Program-made: the position numbers and the translations under genes
Part shown: positions 49,679 through 62,989 of the stretch, piece by piece
How the letters are laid out: each line of letters starts with the position of its first letter
Numbering within the stretch: the stretch's first letter is position 1
The notes under the pieces: generated by a model
Database searches by the model: none
Told to the model about the DNA's origin: nothing
What the model saw: only the letters and a program-made list of their open reading frames with translations
NCBI GenBank assembly: GCA_905182995.1
Contig: CAJJDP010000078.1
Span: forward strand, 62,001 to 126,000
From: Paramecium octaurelia
Taxonomy: Eukaryota > Ciliophora > Oligohymenophorea > Peniculida > Parameciidae
Direction of reading: 5' to 3'
Length of the DNA: 64,000 nucleotides

Positions 49679-50664
49679 TTTTATGATGTCTTTTTTTTTA
49701 AAGGTGATCTTCTAAATTTGACAGCATTTGTGTTTTTCTAATTGATCAGCTGATCTGGAGATCTTTTATAATCTTCTTCAACTCAAAAATTTTTCTACAT
49801 TTTAAAATATTTATTGTTTAATTATATGCTACGCCTATGAAATTCCAAATTTTGATTTTGGAAAATTTAGAAATTTAAATATAGGATATGGAATTATAAT
49901 ATCTTCTCTCATCCCATTTTAGTTCTTTAAGAAAAAATGGAAAAAGAGAAGACGCGAAGAAATTTATTTCATTACATTTAATCTAATTTCTCTCTTTATT
50001 AATTCATACAATTTCATTATCAAATTATATTAATTTCTTAATTCAATGAATTCTCAAGAAAAAATTTCACATTCTCAGGATTTTCAAACTCATTTTCAAT
50101 AAATAAATGTCTTATATTTTAAATTTTTTATATATTTTATTTCTGAAATAAACTATGTCAATTAAAAAATTGTTATTATAAGTTAAACTTATCTTTATTT
50201 TTAAGTTTGAAGTCTCATCATAATTGAGAAATTATCCCTTTCCCAATAACCTTATTTATTAACAATTCTTCTTTACTACCTATCCTAATGACTTTAAAGT
50301 ATGGAAATATTAAATCTTAAGTTTAACATAAAGTTCAATTATTAAGGAGAGGCATGATCTTGATTATTACCTTATATTATTAATTGTAACATTCTATACT
50401 GTTATCACAAAAAATGAGATCAAAGAATCTAAGTAAATTAATCATTCAGTTTTAATGTACTATTAAAAATTTAATGAATACTTTAAATTTACAAAACAAT
50501 TATTGAATATTTGATTTCGTCATTTTGTGTATTAGAGGTTCAAAAACATAATAAAAAAGAAGATTGATAATTTTCTAAAATTTGCATGTGCACTAAAATT
50601 AGAATTGTATGTTGAGGAATGAGATTCTTGAAAATATGAATAAATATTGAATAAATATGATTAA
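49679..50664. other. 1-kb AT-rich gap, nothing recognised
   Basis: Read on both strands; no supported frame. One A/T-rich stretch near 49950-50050 has no repeat structure. Confidence 0.45.
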
Positions 50665-51173
50665 TCATTTAGATTCTGGACTCAAACTATGTTCATAACA
50701 GTTTTGCAATGCTTGTACGAAGATTCCACATATAGCAACAAATTCGGCCACAGGGTAATTAAAAGTAAAATCAATTTTTCCATACTAAAAGAATATATCT
50801 TATTTACTACCACATCTTCTGAAGACTAACCGAAACCCATACCAATAGTAATGAGAGTTTATCCGAAAACAAGACAACATAGTTATGCCCAAAATACTCC
50901 TGTGTTCTCTTTGCAGGTTCTGAACAATCCAAGGAAAAAGGATAGTATGAATAGAGACCCTCCGCTTATTGTTAGTGCAAGATAGGTAGAGTAATCATCG
51001 AATTTAAATTCCTCGCTGTTTTCATTGATTTATTGAACTTAATAACAATATTGAGACATCCAACAACAAATGTAGAGACACATGGATATGTTACTCAAGA
51101 ATGCACTAATGGTGTTAGATGAATAACTTACTAATGTTTGGGTGCCCTAAGTTGATTAGAATATAACTTACAT
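50665..51173 (-). CDS. Small multi-pass membrane protein, about 161 residues
   Basis: Start MQVIFQSTQGTQ at 51173. Hydrophobic segments: AFLSNISMCLYICCWM, YLALTISGGSLFILSFFLGL, VFWAQLCCLVFGQTLITIGM and VAEFVAICGIFVQAL. An intron near 50785-50807 is required; the splice start may be 3 bp earlier (to 50810), both keep the frame. Without it the protein would end in an unrelated tail. Cys-rich (CLYICC, CYQVQQ, QLCCL). No family was recognised. It lies 40 bp beyond the stop of the coiled-coil gene, on the same strand. Confidence 0.7.
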
Positions 51174-51213
51174 AGTTTTTGCAGAATGTTAAATATAAAT
51201 ATAAAAATTAATA

Positions 51214-54104
51214 TCAATACTTTGATGCAATTTTGGATTTCTTCTGAGATTCCGTAAAGTTTAACTTCATTCTAGAAAGTTTTTCTTTTTGTTAATGAAT
51301 TTCCACTCTCAACTCCTCTATGGTTTTATCAGCTCTTTCGTTGATTGGAGATTTGTTAGGTGTTCGTAGAGTAGGAGATCCATAATTTGGTGGTTTTTAA
51401 TAAGGATCTAAGTAAATAAATGAATTTCTACACTATTGTTTAATCATATTGGGAGATCGATGGAATCCTTAACTAGATGATAGAGAATGCTTAAGGAAAA
51501 CAGGTGATTAATCAACTTTTTCGTTTTTTTATACCAAAACTTCTAATTATTGAATTTACTATTAGTATTCTCGAGAAACCTAATCCAATTTCCTTTCTGA
51601 CATAACTTTAAAATCATTATATCGTTATTCAAAGTATTATCTCTCCTTCTATGTAAAATCTACAGTTTGCTAAATTTGGATTCTAAATAGTATTCAAAAT
51701 TATTTACAATTCTTCTTATAAAGAAGAAATCAATTTCTAGGAATGTATTTATTCAATCTCTGCTTTTTTTTGTAATTCTTTGCATAGCTCATTAGAAACT
51801 TAGAATTGCGATTATAAATTATCATACTCCTACAATTTAAGACTTAATTGCCTCTTTAAATCATTGATTGATTGATCACACTAGTAAATCTATTATATCT
51901 TTTATTTTATAACAATATCTGATTCCTCTTAAATCAATTTATACTCTCTTTTGACTTAATCAACCTTTCTGTCGAATTCTAATTCAAATTCTTTTAAAAT
52001 AACTTCATGATTTCTCTTCTCCAAATATAACTCCTAATTCGATAACTTAATATAAATATGTATTACTACCTAAAGGATTTTTTTAATTTAACTAGACAAG
52101 AACTCCCTAATATCAATATCATAGCTTTTAAATCTGTGTTAGATAAATTATTTAGTCTCAATCAATTACTATTTTAATTATTCCTTCTATTTGCAAATTG
52201 ATCTAATTACTTTTTGTTTTAACTTATTAAATTACACTTTTTGATCCTCCAATTATGAAGAGAGCACTTATTTCTCATTATCCCAGATTTTCTAATTCTT
52301 GCTTTAAATTTAGATTAAATCATTTTCCTTATTCTTAAGTTCTTCTATTTAAGTTAAAGCATTTGTGTATTATGCTATATATGACTCCAAATCTTAGATT
52401 AATTCTTAATGCTACTTTTCTAAGCTCTCGATTTATTCATTCATTTACTATGATTCTTTCTCTAATTAATTATACTGTCTCATTTATTCTTCAGATTACA
52501 ATTTAAACTCCAACTTTAATTTCTTTTATTGGTTTTCAAAATTAAGAATGTTTTATTAATTTTCATTGCTGAGTTTATCAATTTCTTGTTCACAAGAAGC
52601 CTATCTTTTTAATTATTCCTCCAACATTAAACTATGCTCTTGTTTAAATAATTTACATCTCTATTCCAATTCCTCTCCTAATCGCTTATATGAAAAGGAA
52701 CCCTTAATTTCGATTTCTAATTAGTTCTAGATATTTTCTATTATCTCATGTTATTATTGCTTCTCTCTTTCCAATTCACTCAAGTAGTCTTAGTTCTCTC
52801 TTAAAGTATTCAATGTCTATTCAGAGAATTGACGCAATTCATCAATATCATTCAATAACAACTTTATATTTTAATCTTTCTTGATCAATTCTTACTCTAA
52901 ATGCTCTATCTTTAATTGTTATTCTTGAATCTCATCACTCAAATCATCTCTCTATTAATTTATTTATTTAATCTGATCTTCCAATTTTAAGATGCTTCTC
53001 TATTTGTTATCCTGCTCATTCTATAGAGATTACTTCAATTATTATGTTTAAGAGAATAAACTTAATACTTCTCTATCTTTGTCGTTTAAGGTGGTTTCTA
53101 AACTTTTAGTTAAATGTTGCTAGATTAAGGATTTCTCCTACTCCATATTCTGCTCTAAGTTTTCAAATTGCTTTTTATACTGCACCTCTAAAACTTTTAT
53201 TGTTTACTTATGTTACCCTTATTGAAATTCGATATGCTCTTATAATTCTTTGATTTAATCCTATAATTCCACAATGAAGGCATCTTTATTTTAAACTTCC
53301 TTTAGTTTCTATTTATAATCCCTTATTTTATTGGAACTTTTTAATTTCAGCTACTCTAAAGCTTCCTTGTATTTTTGATATTCTTAATGCTTCTTTGATT
53401 TTAATTGCTCGTATTCCCATTTCAATCTTTATACTTCATTTTCCACTATAACATTCTCATCAATTTATAATTGATTCTTTCTATGCATCTCTTTAATTAC
53501 TTTTTCCATTTCTTACTTCATAGTTTTATACTACTACTCAAGTACTTAATTAGAAGACTATTATTGTTCAAACTTTTGTCTAAATTCAAAAACCTCTTGA
53601 TTTTTAAGTTTTTATTACGATTCAAATTAACTATAAGTTTCTTTCAAATTTGAAATTTCTTTATTCAATTGATCATTTTATTAAGCAAGTTCACTATTCT
53701 ATCTATTTACCCTATCTAGATTGAGTGATAGCTTTTTATTAAGCTGAATTTGTTCATCATGCATTTCTTAGAGGCTATTCAATTCTTTTAATTGCAATAT
53801 TTATTGTTCTTGCAACTTTTGCTCAAGACTCATGATTAACTATTATTCTCTATCCAAATAATCTAGCTTTGCCTTTTCAATCACCTCCTAAGATTATCTC
53901 AATTCTTATTGAAGTAAGAAGATCTCTTCTCCATAATTAAGTTAAAATGCTTCCAATGTGATTTCTTTTATCCGATTAAGGAATGCACCTCTATTCTCAA
54001 TTTCTAATTGATCTCCAAATGCTTTCTTAGTGATGTCGATTATGCACTCTACAATAATAATCACTTGGATTACTTTCTAGCACTCTTTGTTATAAAACGA
54101 ACAT
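51214..54104 (-). CDS. Long coiled-coil protein, 946 residues
   Basis: Introns at 54049-54073 and 51683-51707 (25 nt each) give 947 codons. The N-terminus (MFVLQQRVLEKCIIDITKKAFGD, then LEIENRGAFLNRIKEITLEAF) is globular for about 40 residues. Residues about 50-800 are nearly continuous heptad-rich helix, with very high Gln/Leu/Glu/Lys (LIMSLEQKLQEQQILQLKEL). The C-terminus has proline-bearing linkers (PPNYGSPTLRTPNKSP) and a last helix (ELRVEIHQQKEKLSRMKLNF). Proteins of this type are usually basal-body, centriolar or cortical. The specific ortholog was not identified. I read the frame at both ends and around the introns; the middle was sampled. Confidence 0.8.
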
Positions 54105-54160
54105 ATTGTTAATTTATAATTAAATTAAATAAAGAGTTTTGATAAATCAATATTTTATAT

Positions 54161-55453
54161 ATTTAATAAAATAATAATATAACATAATAAAATATAAAGT
54201 ACTAAATAAACAAGGAGATATGACATAATTTAACACCAAAATTTTGTTGATCTATTGAACCAATATTGTTAATACATCATAACTCAACTTCTTATTGAAT
54301 ATACTTTAATTCTATTGTCTTTTATCTCACTTTGAGGTAAAAGTACAATAACAACAAGACAATAATTGAAATAAGAGTGTATATCCATCTTTTACTATTT
54401 CTTTCTAGTAGAGGTGGATTGAATGAAATGTTATAAATTCCACTTGAAAATTCGTTGTTACAAAATATAGAAACATTAAGTTGATTTTAGGTTTTTTTAT
54501 TCAAAAGACACGTTATATTCCAAGTACCTATTGGGTAACTAAGTATATATTAATCATAAATATATAAGGCTATCCCATTTTGATATGGATTGGCAATAAT
54601 TGCATAACTGGACACTGTAGCGGTAAATGAACCAAACATTAAAATAGGTTCCCTTAAATTTCTAATCAAGAGATTATTCAAATAATAGACTCCGATTATG
54701 TAATTAGTATTATTTATAAATTGTTGTGTCAAAACACCATTCGAATAAAAAGAATTGCCTTTATTAATTAAATCACCATATATTGGAATAGTTCTTATTC
54801 CTTATCCTTTGCAATTCTCATTTTTTGAACAATTTCTTTGTTCTAATTTTACTACTGCAATATAACTAAAATTGTTAGAACTCGCAAGTATTGTTACACT
54901 CTTAAGTTATATTTAAATAATTAGAACCGAATTATAAACTATGTCTTATTGTAAATAACAAAAATACAGGTCCTCGCAAAATTAAATTTCAATCTGAGCT
55001 TATTATCCTAATTAGACCCTCGAATCATTAATTAACATAAACTATTACTATAAATAATAATTAGTAAAGAAAATAACTATTAATTGTGCTTAAATATCCT
55101 CAAACTGTTTTGGTACTTACGCAACAGAAAAATCAGTAGCTGCACTAATTATCTACAAGTTATGTTTAAATTAATTAAACCAATACAATTATTAAAACGA
55201 TGAATTTTCCAAAGTACCTAAAATAAAAATTTGATTTGAAGTGACGTTGAGTTTGGAAATACGTTAAAACGTTTTGGGTAATTATATAGTTTCACTTAAT
55301 ACTATATTACCATCACAATTTAAAGTAAAATTAAGCAAATATTATGAAGTATTATTTCCACAAATTGAATATAATGTGTAATTGTTTGATGTTGATTTTA
55401 GACATTAGGTTAAATTTAGATTAGAATAACTTGAATTAGATACTTATGTTAAG
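54161..55453. repeat. Exact 1293-bp duplicate, left copy (assembly overlap)
   Basis: Identical to 55455-56747 at an offset of 1294 bases, and separated from it only by the single N at 55454. It carries a truncated second reading of the giant copy 3 C-terminus (stop at 54277-54279). A shared end plus an N points to two contig ends that were not merged. A true tandem duplication is less likely. Confidence 0.85.
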
Positions 55454-55454
55454 N
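55454..55454. other. Assembly gap (N)
   Basis: The only ambiguous base in the window. It marks the join between the two identical 1293-bp segments; coordinates to its right may be inflated by 1294. Confidence 0.9.
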
Positions 55455-56747
55455 ATTTAATAAAATAATAATATAACATAATAAAATATAAAGTACTAAA
55501 TAAACAAGGAGATATGACATAATTTAACACCAAAATTTTGTTGATCTATTGAACCAATATTGTTAATACATCATAACTCAACTTCTTATTGAATATACTT
55601 TAATTCTATTGTCTTTTATCTCACTTTGAGGTAAAAGTACAATAACAACAAGACAATAATTGAAATAAGAGTGTATATCCATCTTTTACTATTTCTTTCT
55701 AGTAGAGGTGGATTGAATGAAATGTTATAAATTCCACTTGAAAATTCGTTGTTACAAAATATAGAAACATTAAGTTGATTTTAGGTTTTTTTATTCAAAA
55801 GACACGTTATATTCCAAGTACCTATTGGGTAACTAAGTATATATTAATCATAAATATATAAGGCTATCCCATTTTGATATGGATTGGCAATAATTGCATA
55901 ACTGGACACTGTAGCGGTAAATGAACCAAACATTAAAATAGGTTCCCTTAAATTTCTAATCAAGAGATTATTCAAATAATAGACTCCGATTATGTAATTA
56001 GTATTATTTATAAATTGTTGTGTCAAAACACCATTCGAATAAAAAGAATTGCCTTTATTAATTAAATCACCATATATTGGAATAGTTCTTATTCCTTATC
56101 CTTTGCAATTCTCATTTTTTGAACAATTTCTTTGTTCTAATTTTACTACTGCAATATAACTAAAATTGTTAGAACTCGCAAGTATTGTTACACTCTTAAG
56201 TTATATTTAAATAATTAGAACCGAATTATAAACTATGTCTTATTGTAAATAACAAAAATACAGGTCCTCGCAAAATTAAATTTCAATCTGAGCTTATTAT
56301 CCTAATTAGACCCTCGAATCATTAATTAACATAAACTATTACTATAAATAATAATTAGTAAAGAAAATAACTATTAATTGTGCTTAAATATCCTCAAACT
56401 GTTTTGGTACTTACGCAACAGAAAAATCAGTAGCTGCACTAATTATCTACAAGTTATGTTTAAATTAATTAAACCAATACAATTATTAAAACGATGAATT
56501 TTCCAAAGTACCTAAAATAAAAATTTGATTTGAAGTGACGTTGAGTTTGGAAATACGTTAAAACGTTTTGGGTAATTATATAGTTTCACTTAATACTATA
56601 TTACCATCACAATTTAAAGTAAAATTAAGCAAATATTATGAAGTATTATTTCCACAAATTGAATATAATGTGTAATTGTTTGATGTTGATTTTAGACATT
56701 AGGTTAAATTTAGATTAGAATAACTTGAATTAGATACTTATGTTAAG
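55455..56747. repeat. Exact 1293-bp duplicate, right copy
   Basis: The right-hand member of the duplicate. This copy is continuous with the rest of giant copy 3 beyond 56747, so it is the one to use for annotation. Confidence 0.85.
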
Positions 56748-59625
56748 TTGCTATTTACTGTTTATATGTAAGAGCTATTTTATAAAGCAAAACATTCATT
56801 ATTTATTGAAGTAATTAAAGAGAAATTGCTATAATTTGGAATGCTCGTAGATTTATATTACAATGCTTGAGTCAAACTACAATATTTGTTTAAATCATTA
56901 GTTTAAGCAAGATTTTTTAATGTGCAATATCCAACTTATCTATCAACAATTAAAGTCATTGGATATGAGAAATTTTTCGAATCAGGAATTATATTATGTT
57001 TTGTTAAATTTATAGATTAATTTGTTTAATTTTGAAAAACTGTGAAATTTGAATACAAAATAATACTTTAATTAGGAGTCTAGTATAAGGTTTTCTCATT
57101 TAGTATCGAAGTTACATTATAATTATAGATAAATTAAGGGTAAAATACTGAATTGTTAAAGGGTTCATTGTAAAATTCAACAGATATCTAAAATAATTAA
57201 AATCTATTCAATTAATAAATCGTATTGTTTGAAAGAAGTATGATTGATTTTTCATATTGAAATTCTGGCACATAAAAATAGTAGCTTGGAATTGCATATG
57301 CACATTTAATTGGGGAAGATAATTTTAGCATATAATATAAACTCTGATGATATGGTAAGGAAGGATTATAAGCATAAACAGTGTAATTATTAAAAGTAAC
57401 ATATAAAAATAGGTTATCTGATTATATTGTTACTTCACTATCCACATTTACACTATATAGACTCTTTACAAAATAGTATATTGGTAGATTTTATACATTA
57501 TAAACTTAAAAGCACGTATTTTGATCATCATTACATAAATATGATAAGATTAATTATTAACTTATTATATTTATCTACTTTATTTTGTAATTGACTTTAA
57601 TTAATGAAATTGGTATTGGAATGCTATTATAATCAATTGAAATTATTATTACTTCATTTAAATTGTTTATATATAATAAAGATGACAATAATTATGTATT
57701 CACTACTATTTATATTGGATTGAATTGTATATTATTGAACAATTTATTTATTGATGATTAATTTAAAGTAAAAGTATTAGTAAAATCAAATGTCATTATT
57801 TCAATTTATTGATTTGCAAATAGAATTATAACATTACCATAAGTGACTACAAAATCTGAAAATTATGAGTTAAAGGTATAATTTGAATAACTAATTATAC
57901 TATTATTAGAATTATAGTATTAAAACAAATAGATTTTATTATTAGCACTAAATCCTAATATTATCATTTAAGGTTAAATGCTATAAGCAACTTATAAAGA
58001 ACTTGCATTTACACTAATATTTATTGAACATATTTAACTGAATTAGAAGGTTGACGTAGGATTCACTTGACTTTACAAAATATCAATTGAATAATTATTA
58101 TATCCTATTAAATAAATAAAGTTGTCTTGTTCAATTGTCGACAAAAATTATTCTAAGTAATAAATTTAATTAATTTGACCAGCTTGTTATTAGGCCATTG
58201 ATGCAAAATTTAAAGGTATTCCATCTGGATTTTGTTTATATTGTAATAATTATCCTGAAAAACTGTTAAAGGTGTTTGTAACATTAATATTCAATGAAAT
58301 TTAATATTAGGGGAAGCTTTAATCAAAAATTACATAGATATTTGTATCATTCTTAGTTAATACTGAAAGATAAACCTTATTGTAAGTGTAGATTGATTAA
58401 TTTTTGTTCTGACATAAAATCATAAAAGTATAATTATTTCCAGCAGATTCTAAATTAGTTAAGTTGACTTTTAAAGAAAAAATGTTAATTTAATAAGCTA
58501 GGATTTGTTCATTGAATATAAATAATTCATTATCGGAATTGATATATACTAGGAAATTTTGTTAGTGATATAGTTAATATTAAAAGTTATTATTTGCATA
58601 TTATTGTTAAATTACTATTTAATCATTTGATTAAAATATTACAAAATTGCTATTTTATATGACGTTCAAAATGGGTTCTTATGCATCACCATACATATAT
58701 TACATCATGAATATTTAATTTTCACATCCTAAGAGCTAAATAATATACGGTAATTCATTATAATAACACCCTAACAATATTTGATCACATTAAGAATACA
58801 TATATAAATCGTTATAGACATCAATAGTAGTAAAAGTATTTATATTTTCCTAACTAAAATTAATTTTGATTTAAAATTGAGATTGTGGAGATATGGATAT
58901 TTAGAAAATGTCTTGAGAAGTAATTGCATAAATATTAGGACTTATTGTAATGGGGATGTCAAAATCAATAAATTAATTATTTAAGGTACTTTAATTTTGA
59001 AATGATGATGAGAACAGTGAAAGTATCGAATAATCTTCAAAATATTAGGCATATACTATAAAAGCATTGGTTCCATTAACAATTGATTATATTTTTGTTG
59101 AAGCAGGCATAGATGATTACACTTAATAAGCAGGGATTGATTTATTATCCAATAATTAAATTAAAAGGAATTCATTATTTTAATAACAATCTACTAAAAT
59201 AGAAAAATTTAAAGATAAATTGATGTTAAAACAATTAAGTGAAGAATCAATTGTCACAGATTCTCCAACTTACTCAATTATTTAATTTTTCCATTCATAC
59301 ATTATTACTTCATTTTCATATGACAAAGTAATAAAGTGTGTATTGTTTGATGACATTGATATAAATTCTATTATAATAGACGTAAAATATTACCATTTCC
59401 TTGTGTTTGGAATATTTCTTCACATTAATTCATTACTTATACATTTGGAATTTAAGGCTCAATTTTGCACATTAATTCATCCTAGATAACCCAGTGCTAA
59501 AAATAATAATAATAAAGTTCTCCTTCTGTTGGGTACAAAGAAATTTCTTAATCTAATTTAAGTTAAAATGAAGGAATTAAGCAGATCACTTAAATCACTT
59601 CGATTACTAAGAAAAGTATTTTCAT
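55571..59625 (-). CDS. Giant type I membrane protein, copy 3 (intact)
   Basis: 1342 residues after removal of the 26-nt intron at 59368-59393, at the same site as in copies 1 and 2. I read the frame through and found no internal TGA. Signal peptide MKILFLVIEVIQVICL; conserved start block EISLYPTEGELYYYY with NVQVMNQCEEI; long Asn/Ser/Tyr-rich ectodomain; membrane helix WIYTLISIIVLLLLYFYL; tail KVRQKTIELKYIQQEVEL. The final EVEL is shared with the other copies, although the rest of the tail and the helix differ. This copy is the most divergent of the three. Function is unknown. Confidence 0.85.
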
Positions 59626-60203
59626 TTTAGATTATTATGAAATTTAATATTGATTTTTATTTTAATATTTAAATTGAATTTGATAATGAAAATAGGTCTA
59701 ATTCTTTTGAAGTTAATGTTTATTATTTACTCCTATTAGAATTTTTATGATCAGAATAATTTATAAATAACATGTTTCATTAAAAATTTATTTGAATATA
59801 TAATTAATATTAACAACATAAATATATTAAGTTCACTATTGATAAGTTGAGATTTTTTTACTTCGTATAAATAAGATAATACAATTGATGTACTTTCATC
59901 ATATAATTTATTTTTCTACTTTATTTTAACTTTATTACGTACATTCTTTGTGCAAAAAATTTAATTTAATTGTCAACTTAGACTTTATTTTACCATAATT
60001 TTTTATCAGTTATTGAATATCATAATATAAATTATTCAGAAATGAAAAGCGATAATCAATTAAAAGAAGAATGTGGATAACTCTCTCATTTGATACAAAT
60101 TTAAGATATTACGATTAATTTGGACATTATATTAAAGAATTTTTTAATCAATTCTTTAATATAATATGTTGATTTTAATAACTATATCCAATTAATATAT
60201 TTT
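59626..60203. other. AT-rich gap holding a perfect hairpin
   Basis: Divergent flank of giant copy 3 and of the coiled-coil gene at 60204. The only structure is the inverted repeat at 60127-60164. Confidence 0.5.
60127..60164. repeat. 15-bp perfect inverted repeat, 8-base loop
   Basis: Arms 60127-60141 and 60150-60164 are exact reverse complements (TTATATTAAAGAATT and its complement), with loop TTTTAATC. The match extends imperfectly outward with ACAT/ATGT. It sits 40-77 bp before the start codon of the next gene. It could be a 5' UTR hairpin, an operator or a chance A/T palindrome. Confidence 0.6.
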
Positions 60204-61327
60204 ATGAATCATATAATTCAATAACCAAAGACAGCTCAAAAATCAAAGAAACCTTCTAAAGTTGTTTCGAAACACCCAGAAATTCAACCAAACAAAACTC
60301 TTGAAGAATTAAGAAGTAAAGAATGGACTGCTGCGATCCAGAAGGAAATCGATTAATTTGAATCGTCTATTGTATATTATTTATTGATATCAAAAGCATG
60401 AAGTTGAGGCTCTGTTCAAAGAGGCTTCGATATCTTAACATTTAGTTAGTTTAGGAACTTTTAAATTGGTTCAGGATGAATATGAATTTGCAGCTTTCAA
60501 GTTACAAAGCTTGAGAGAGATGCTCGCAAAATATTCTGATGAACACTCTAAATACCATCAAATCAAATAGAAATTGAAGGTTTTGACTAGTAAGTAGGAT
60601 AAAAGTGCTGAGGAGAATGAAGCCATTTAAAAGATAATAAGGGATCAAGAAAATTTCAAATACACCATTACAAAAGAGAGAGAGAAGATTCAATTCCAAT
60701 TTGGAGTTGCTTAAAGAGTTTTAATTCTCATTCAAGCCTACATTAAATTAAAGGATCAACATGAGAATTAATAAGACCTCTAAAGACACAGAGATTACAT
60801 CTTGTAGAAGATCGATAAGATCAAGAAGACAGAAGAAAAGCATACTAAAAGGATTGAAAGACATTTCAATAAAATATAAGTAGAAGATCCTGATGCTCCT
60901 GAAGATATTGAAGTTGAAGAAGAACAAAGCGAAGAAGAATAAGATACTACTGGAGGTAATACAGCAAGAGAAGACTTAATAAGTAAATTATTTGATGTTA
61001 TACCCTTTTAGAGTTGTGCGATGGTTTGGTTTCTTACTTAACTAAGATTGAGAAAAAGGAAGGAGTAATAATTATAATATTATATAATAGGATTCATTCT
61101 TATAACATGATTTGGCAACTTTCCAATATTTTGATCAAATTAGAGTGGCAGCTCCATTTTATTCAAATTAAATCGATTTGGCTATAGATTTGATTAAAGC
61201 AAAAAGGACTTTTTATGAAAATGCACCTGAAAGTGAATTTGTTAAAAAGGAAGTTCAAAAAGTAGTCAAACAACAAGAATAAAAGGTTGACGTTACCAAC
61301 GAGTAGGAGTTTCCTAAATTATCATGA
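60204..61327 (+). CDS. Acidic coiled-coil protein, 347 residues
   Basis: Introns at 60372-60396, 60983-61011 and 61065-61090 give 348 codons. Lys-rich start (PKTAQKSKKPSKVV), then helical regions (FAAFKLQSLREMLAKYSDEH, LQRHRDYILQKIDKIKKTEE), an acidic block (EDIEVEEEQSEEEQDTTG), and a folded-looking C-terminal part (HDLATFQYFDQIRVAAPF, AIDLIKAKRTFYENAPE). The order resembles the overall plan of caprin-type RNA-granule proteins, but no diagnostic motif was seen, so no family is claimed. Confidence 0.8.
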
Positions 61328-61390
61328 GATTATTTATAATCCTAAAACAATCAGTCAGAATTCTTATAAAATCAGATCATATATATTATT

Positions 61391-62107
61391 ATGTTATTAT
61401 TAAGGAATCTACTTCAAATAGAGGACCAAAATAAAGCTACTGACTACTTAACCAAATTTCATATCAGATGTACGAATCTCAAAGAAAGATAAACAAAGAA
61501 TTTTAAAGAGTAATCTAAATTCGACATTTCCAGTTTAAAAATACGCAAATGTAGAATTAAGTCAACTTATAGGAATAAAACATAAGAACTTATGTAAAAA
61601 AATCCTAAAAAAAGTTGATATTTTTTCAAAGCCATGTAACCGGAAGGATGATAAAATCTTTAATGCCTCCTGTTCTATTGTATTATAGCAAAAAGTAATA
61701 ATAATAGATTAAAGATTAGTGCTTGATTCTTAAAGAATTTAAGGAGTTTTGAGTTTTTAGTTACCAGTTTTATTTTAAATAGAGGTAGTTAAGATATAAA
61801 AATATAGAATATAATCCAACTCTTTATAAAGTCAACAGGAGCTAGCTATTAATGTTTGTTTGAGGTGATGAAGTAATCTTATGATCATACTTTTGCAATA
61901 AGGCCATTCGGATCAAAGAAAACTTTGAATAATTAGTGAATAACAAATATAGAAAGAAGTTTATTACGGCTTGATAATCGTAAATACGTCATTGTAAAAT
62001 TAAGAAGGAAAAGCTTTGAATAAAGATTCACTCACATAGTATGGTCAAAAAGGATTAATCTCAGAAATATATGGATTCTCAATGAGACAAGTATTCACAT
62101 TTACTGA
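61391..62107 (+). pseudogene. Decayed or unresolved coding region
   Basis: A start MLLLRNLLQIEDQNKATDYL opens 75 codons. Later, one frame gives IIQLFIKSTGASYQCLFEV, SYDHTFAIRPFGSKKTLNN and, after one TGA, RLDNRKYVIVKLRRKSFEQ with HIVWSKRINLRNIWIL. Residue use is protein-like across the region, but three or more TGA codons are not removed by clear introns. Probably a host pseudogene; family not recognised. Confidence 0.35.
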
Positions 62108-62306
62108 ATATGAGTGATTAATTATTTTTATAATGAAAATTCCATGATTATTGTTGAACTTTGTAATGAAAACATCATTAAATGAAATTTTTTCAAAGAA
62201 CCTGGACTATTATTAATAAAATGTAAGAAATCTACACATATTAAGTAAGATCTATAATAAGATTATTTAGATTCTAAAGAAATGTAATGGTAAAGCAGTC
62301 ATTTAG

Positions 62307-62921
62307 ATGGACGAATCATTATTGGATGTTATCAATACTCATTTAAAAATAAAACCATAGCAAAAACAAAGAGAGGTGCCTTATTCAGTTAAGAAGTTGC
62401 ACAATTTTTAAAGGCGTATAGTGCCCTTTTTCATGAATCAATTCATGCATTGGGCAGAAGAAATGGGATACAAATAGGTTGATGGGTATCTAAGAGCCAT
62501 TCACAAGAAGAAGACTTCAAAGTAATAAAAGTTTGAATTGGGAGATCTCAAGAAATTATTCGGTGCTATCAATCCACGAACCAAGATCATCCAGATGGAG
62601 ACTCAGAATAAATGGATTGATTTCTTGAGTACTCAGGCGGACATCTGTGTACTTCTTAACAACAAGATTAAAGATCAATCAACTAAATAACTCTACATCC
62701 AGGCAATTCAAAATTTGAAGGCTGAGTTGAAGAAAGAAGTACCTTATGATAAATTCTTGAGTGTCCCAAAAAAGGAGGAATCGATTGATTCTCCAGAAGA
62801 AGAATCATAGGAGTAAATCCTCAACGAAATATTTGCAAGTGAAGAGGTTGAAGAGTATGCTCCAACCAATAAGGAGGACCCGTATTCTTATCTGAGTTGT
62901 GCTTATAGCAAATTCGATTGA
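62307..62921 (+). CDS. Hypothetical protein, 204 residues
   Basis: Intron-free and closed by TGA. MDESLLDVINTHLKIKPQQ, then a helical middle (MNQFMHWAEEMGYKQVDGYL; FELGDLKKLFGAINPRTKII), WIDFLSTQADICVLLNN, and an acidic C-terminus (SPEEESQEQILNEIFASEEV) ending YSYLSCAYSKFD. Well-spaced hydrophobics suggest a small helical fold. GC content is above that of the flanks. No known family. Confidence 0.75.
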
Positions 62922-62989
62922 CTTGTAATTTCAAATATTTTTATTCCTTCATTAATTTATATTTGAAATGTATTATATTTATATAATAA

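Noticed and set aside
54550-56026. Two identical 60-residue minus-strand proteins
   Set aside because: Both are internal pieces of giant copy 3, seen twice because of the duplicated assembly segment.
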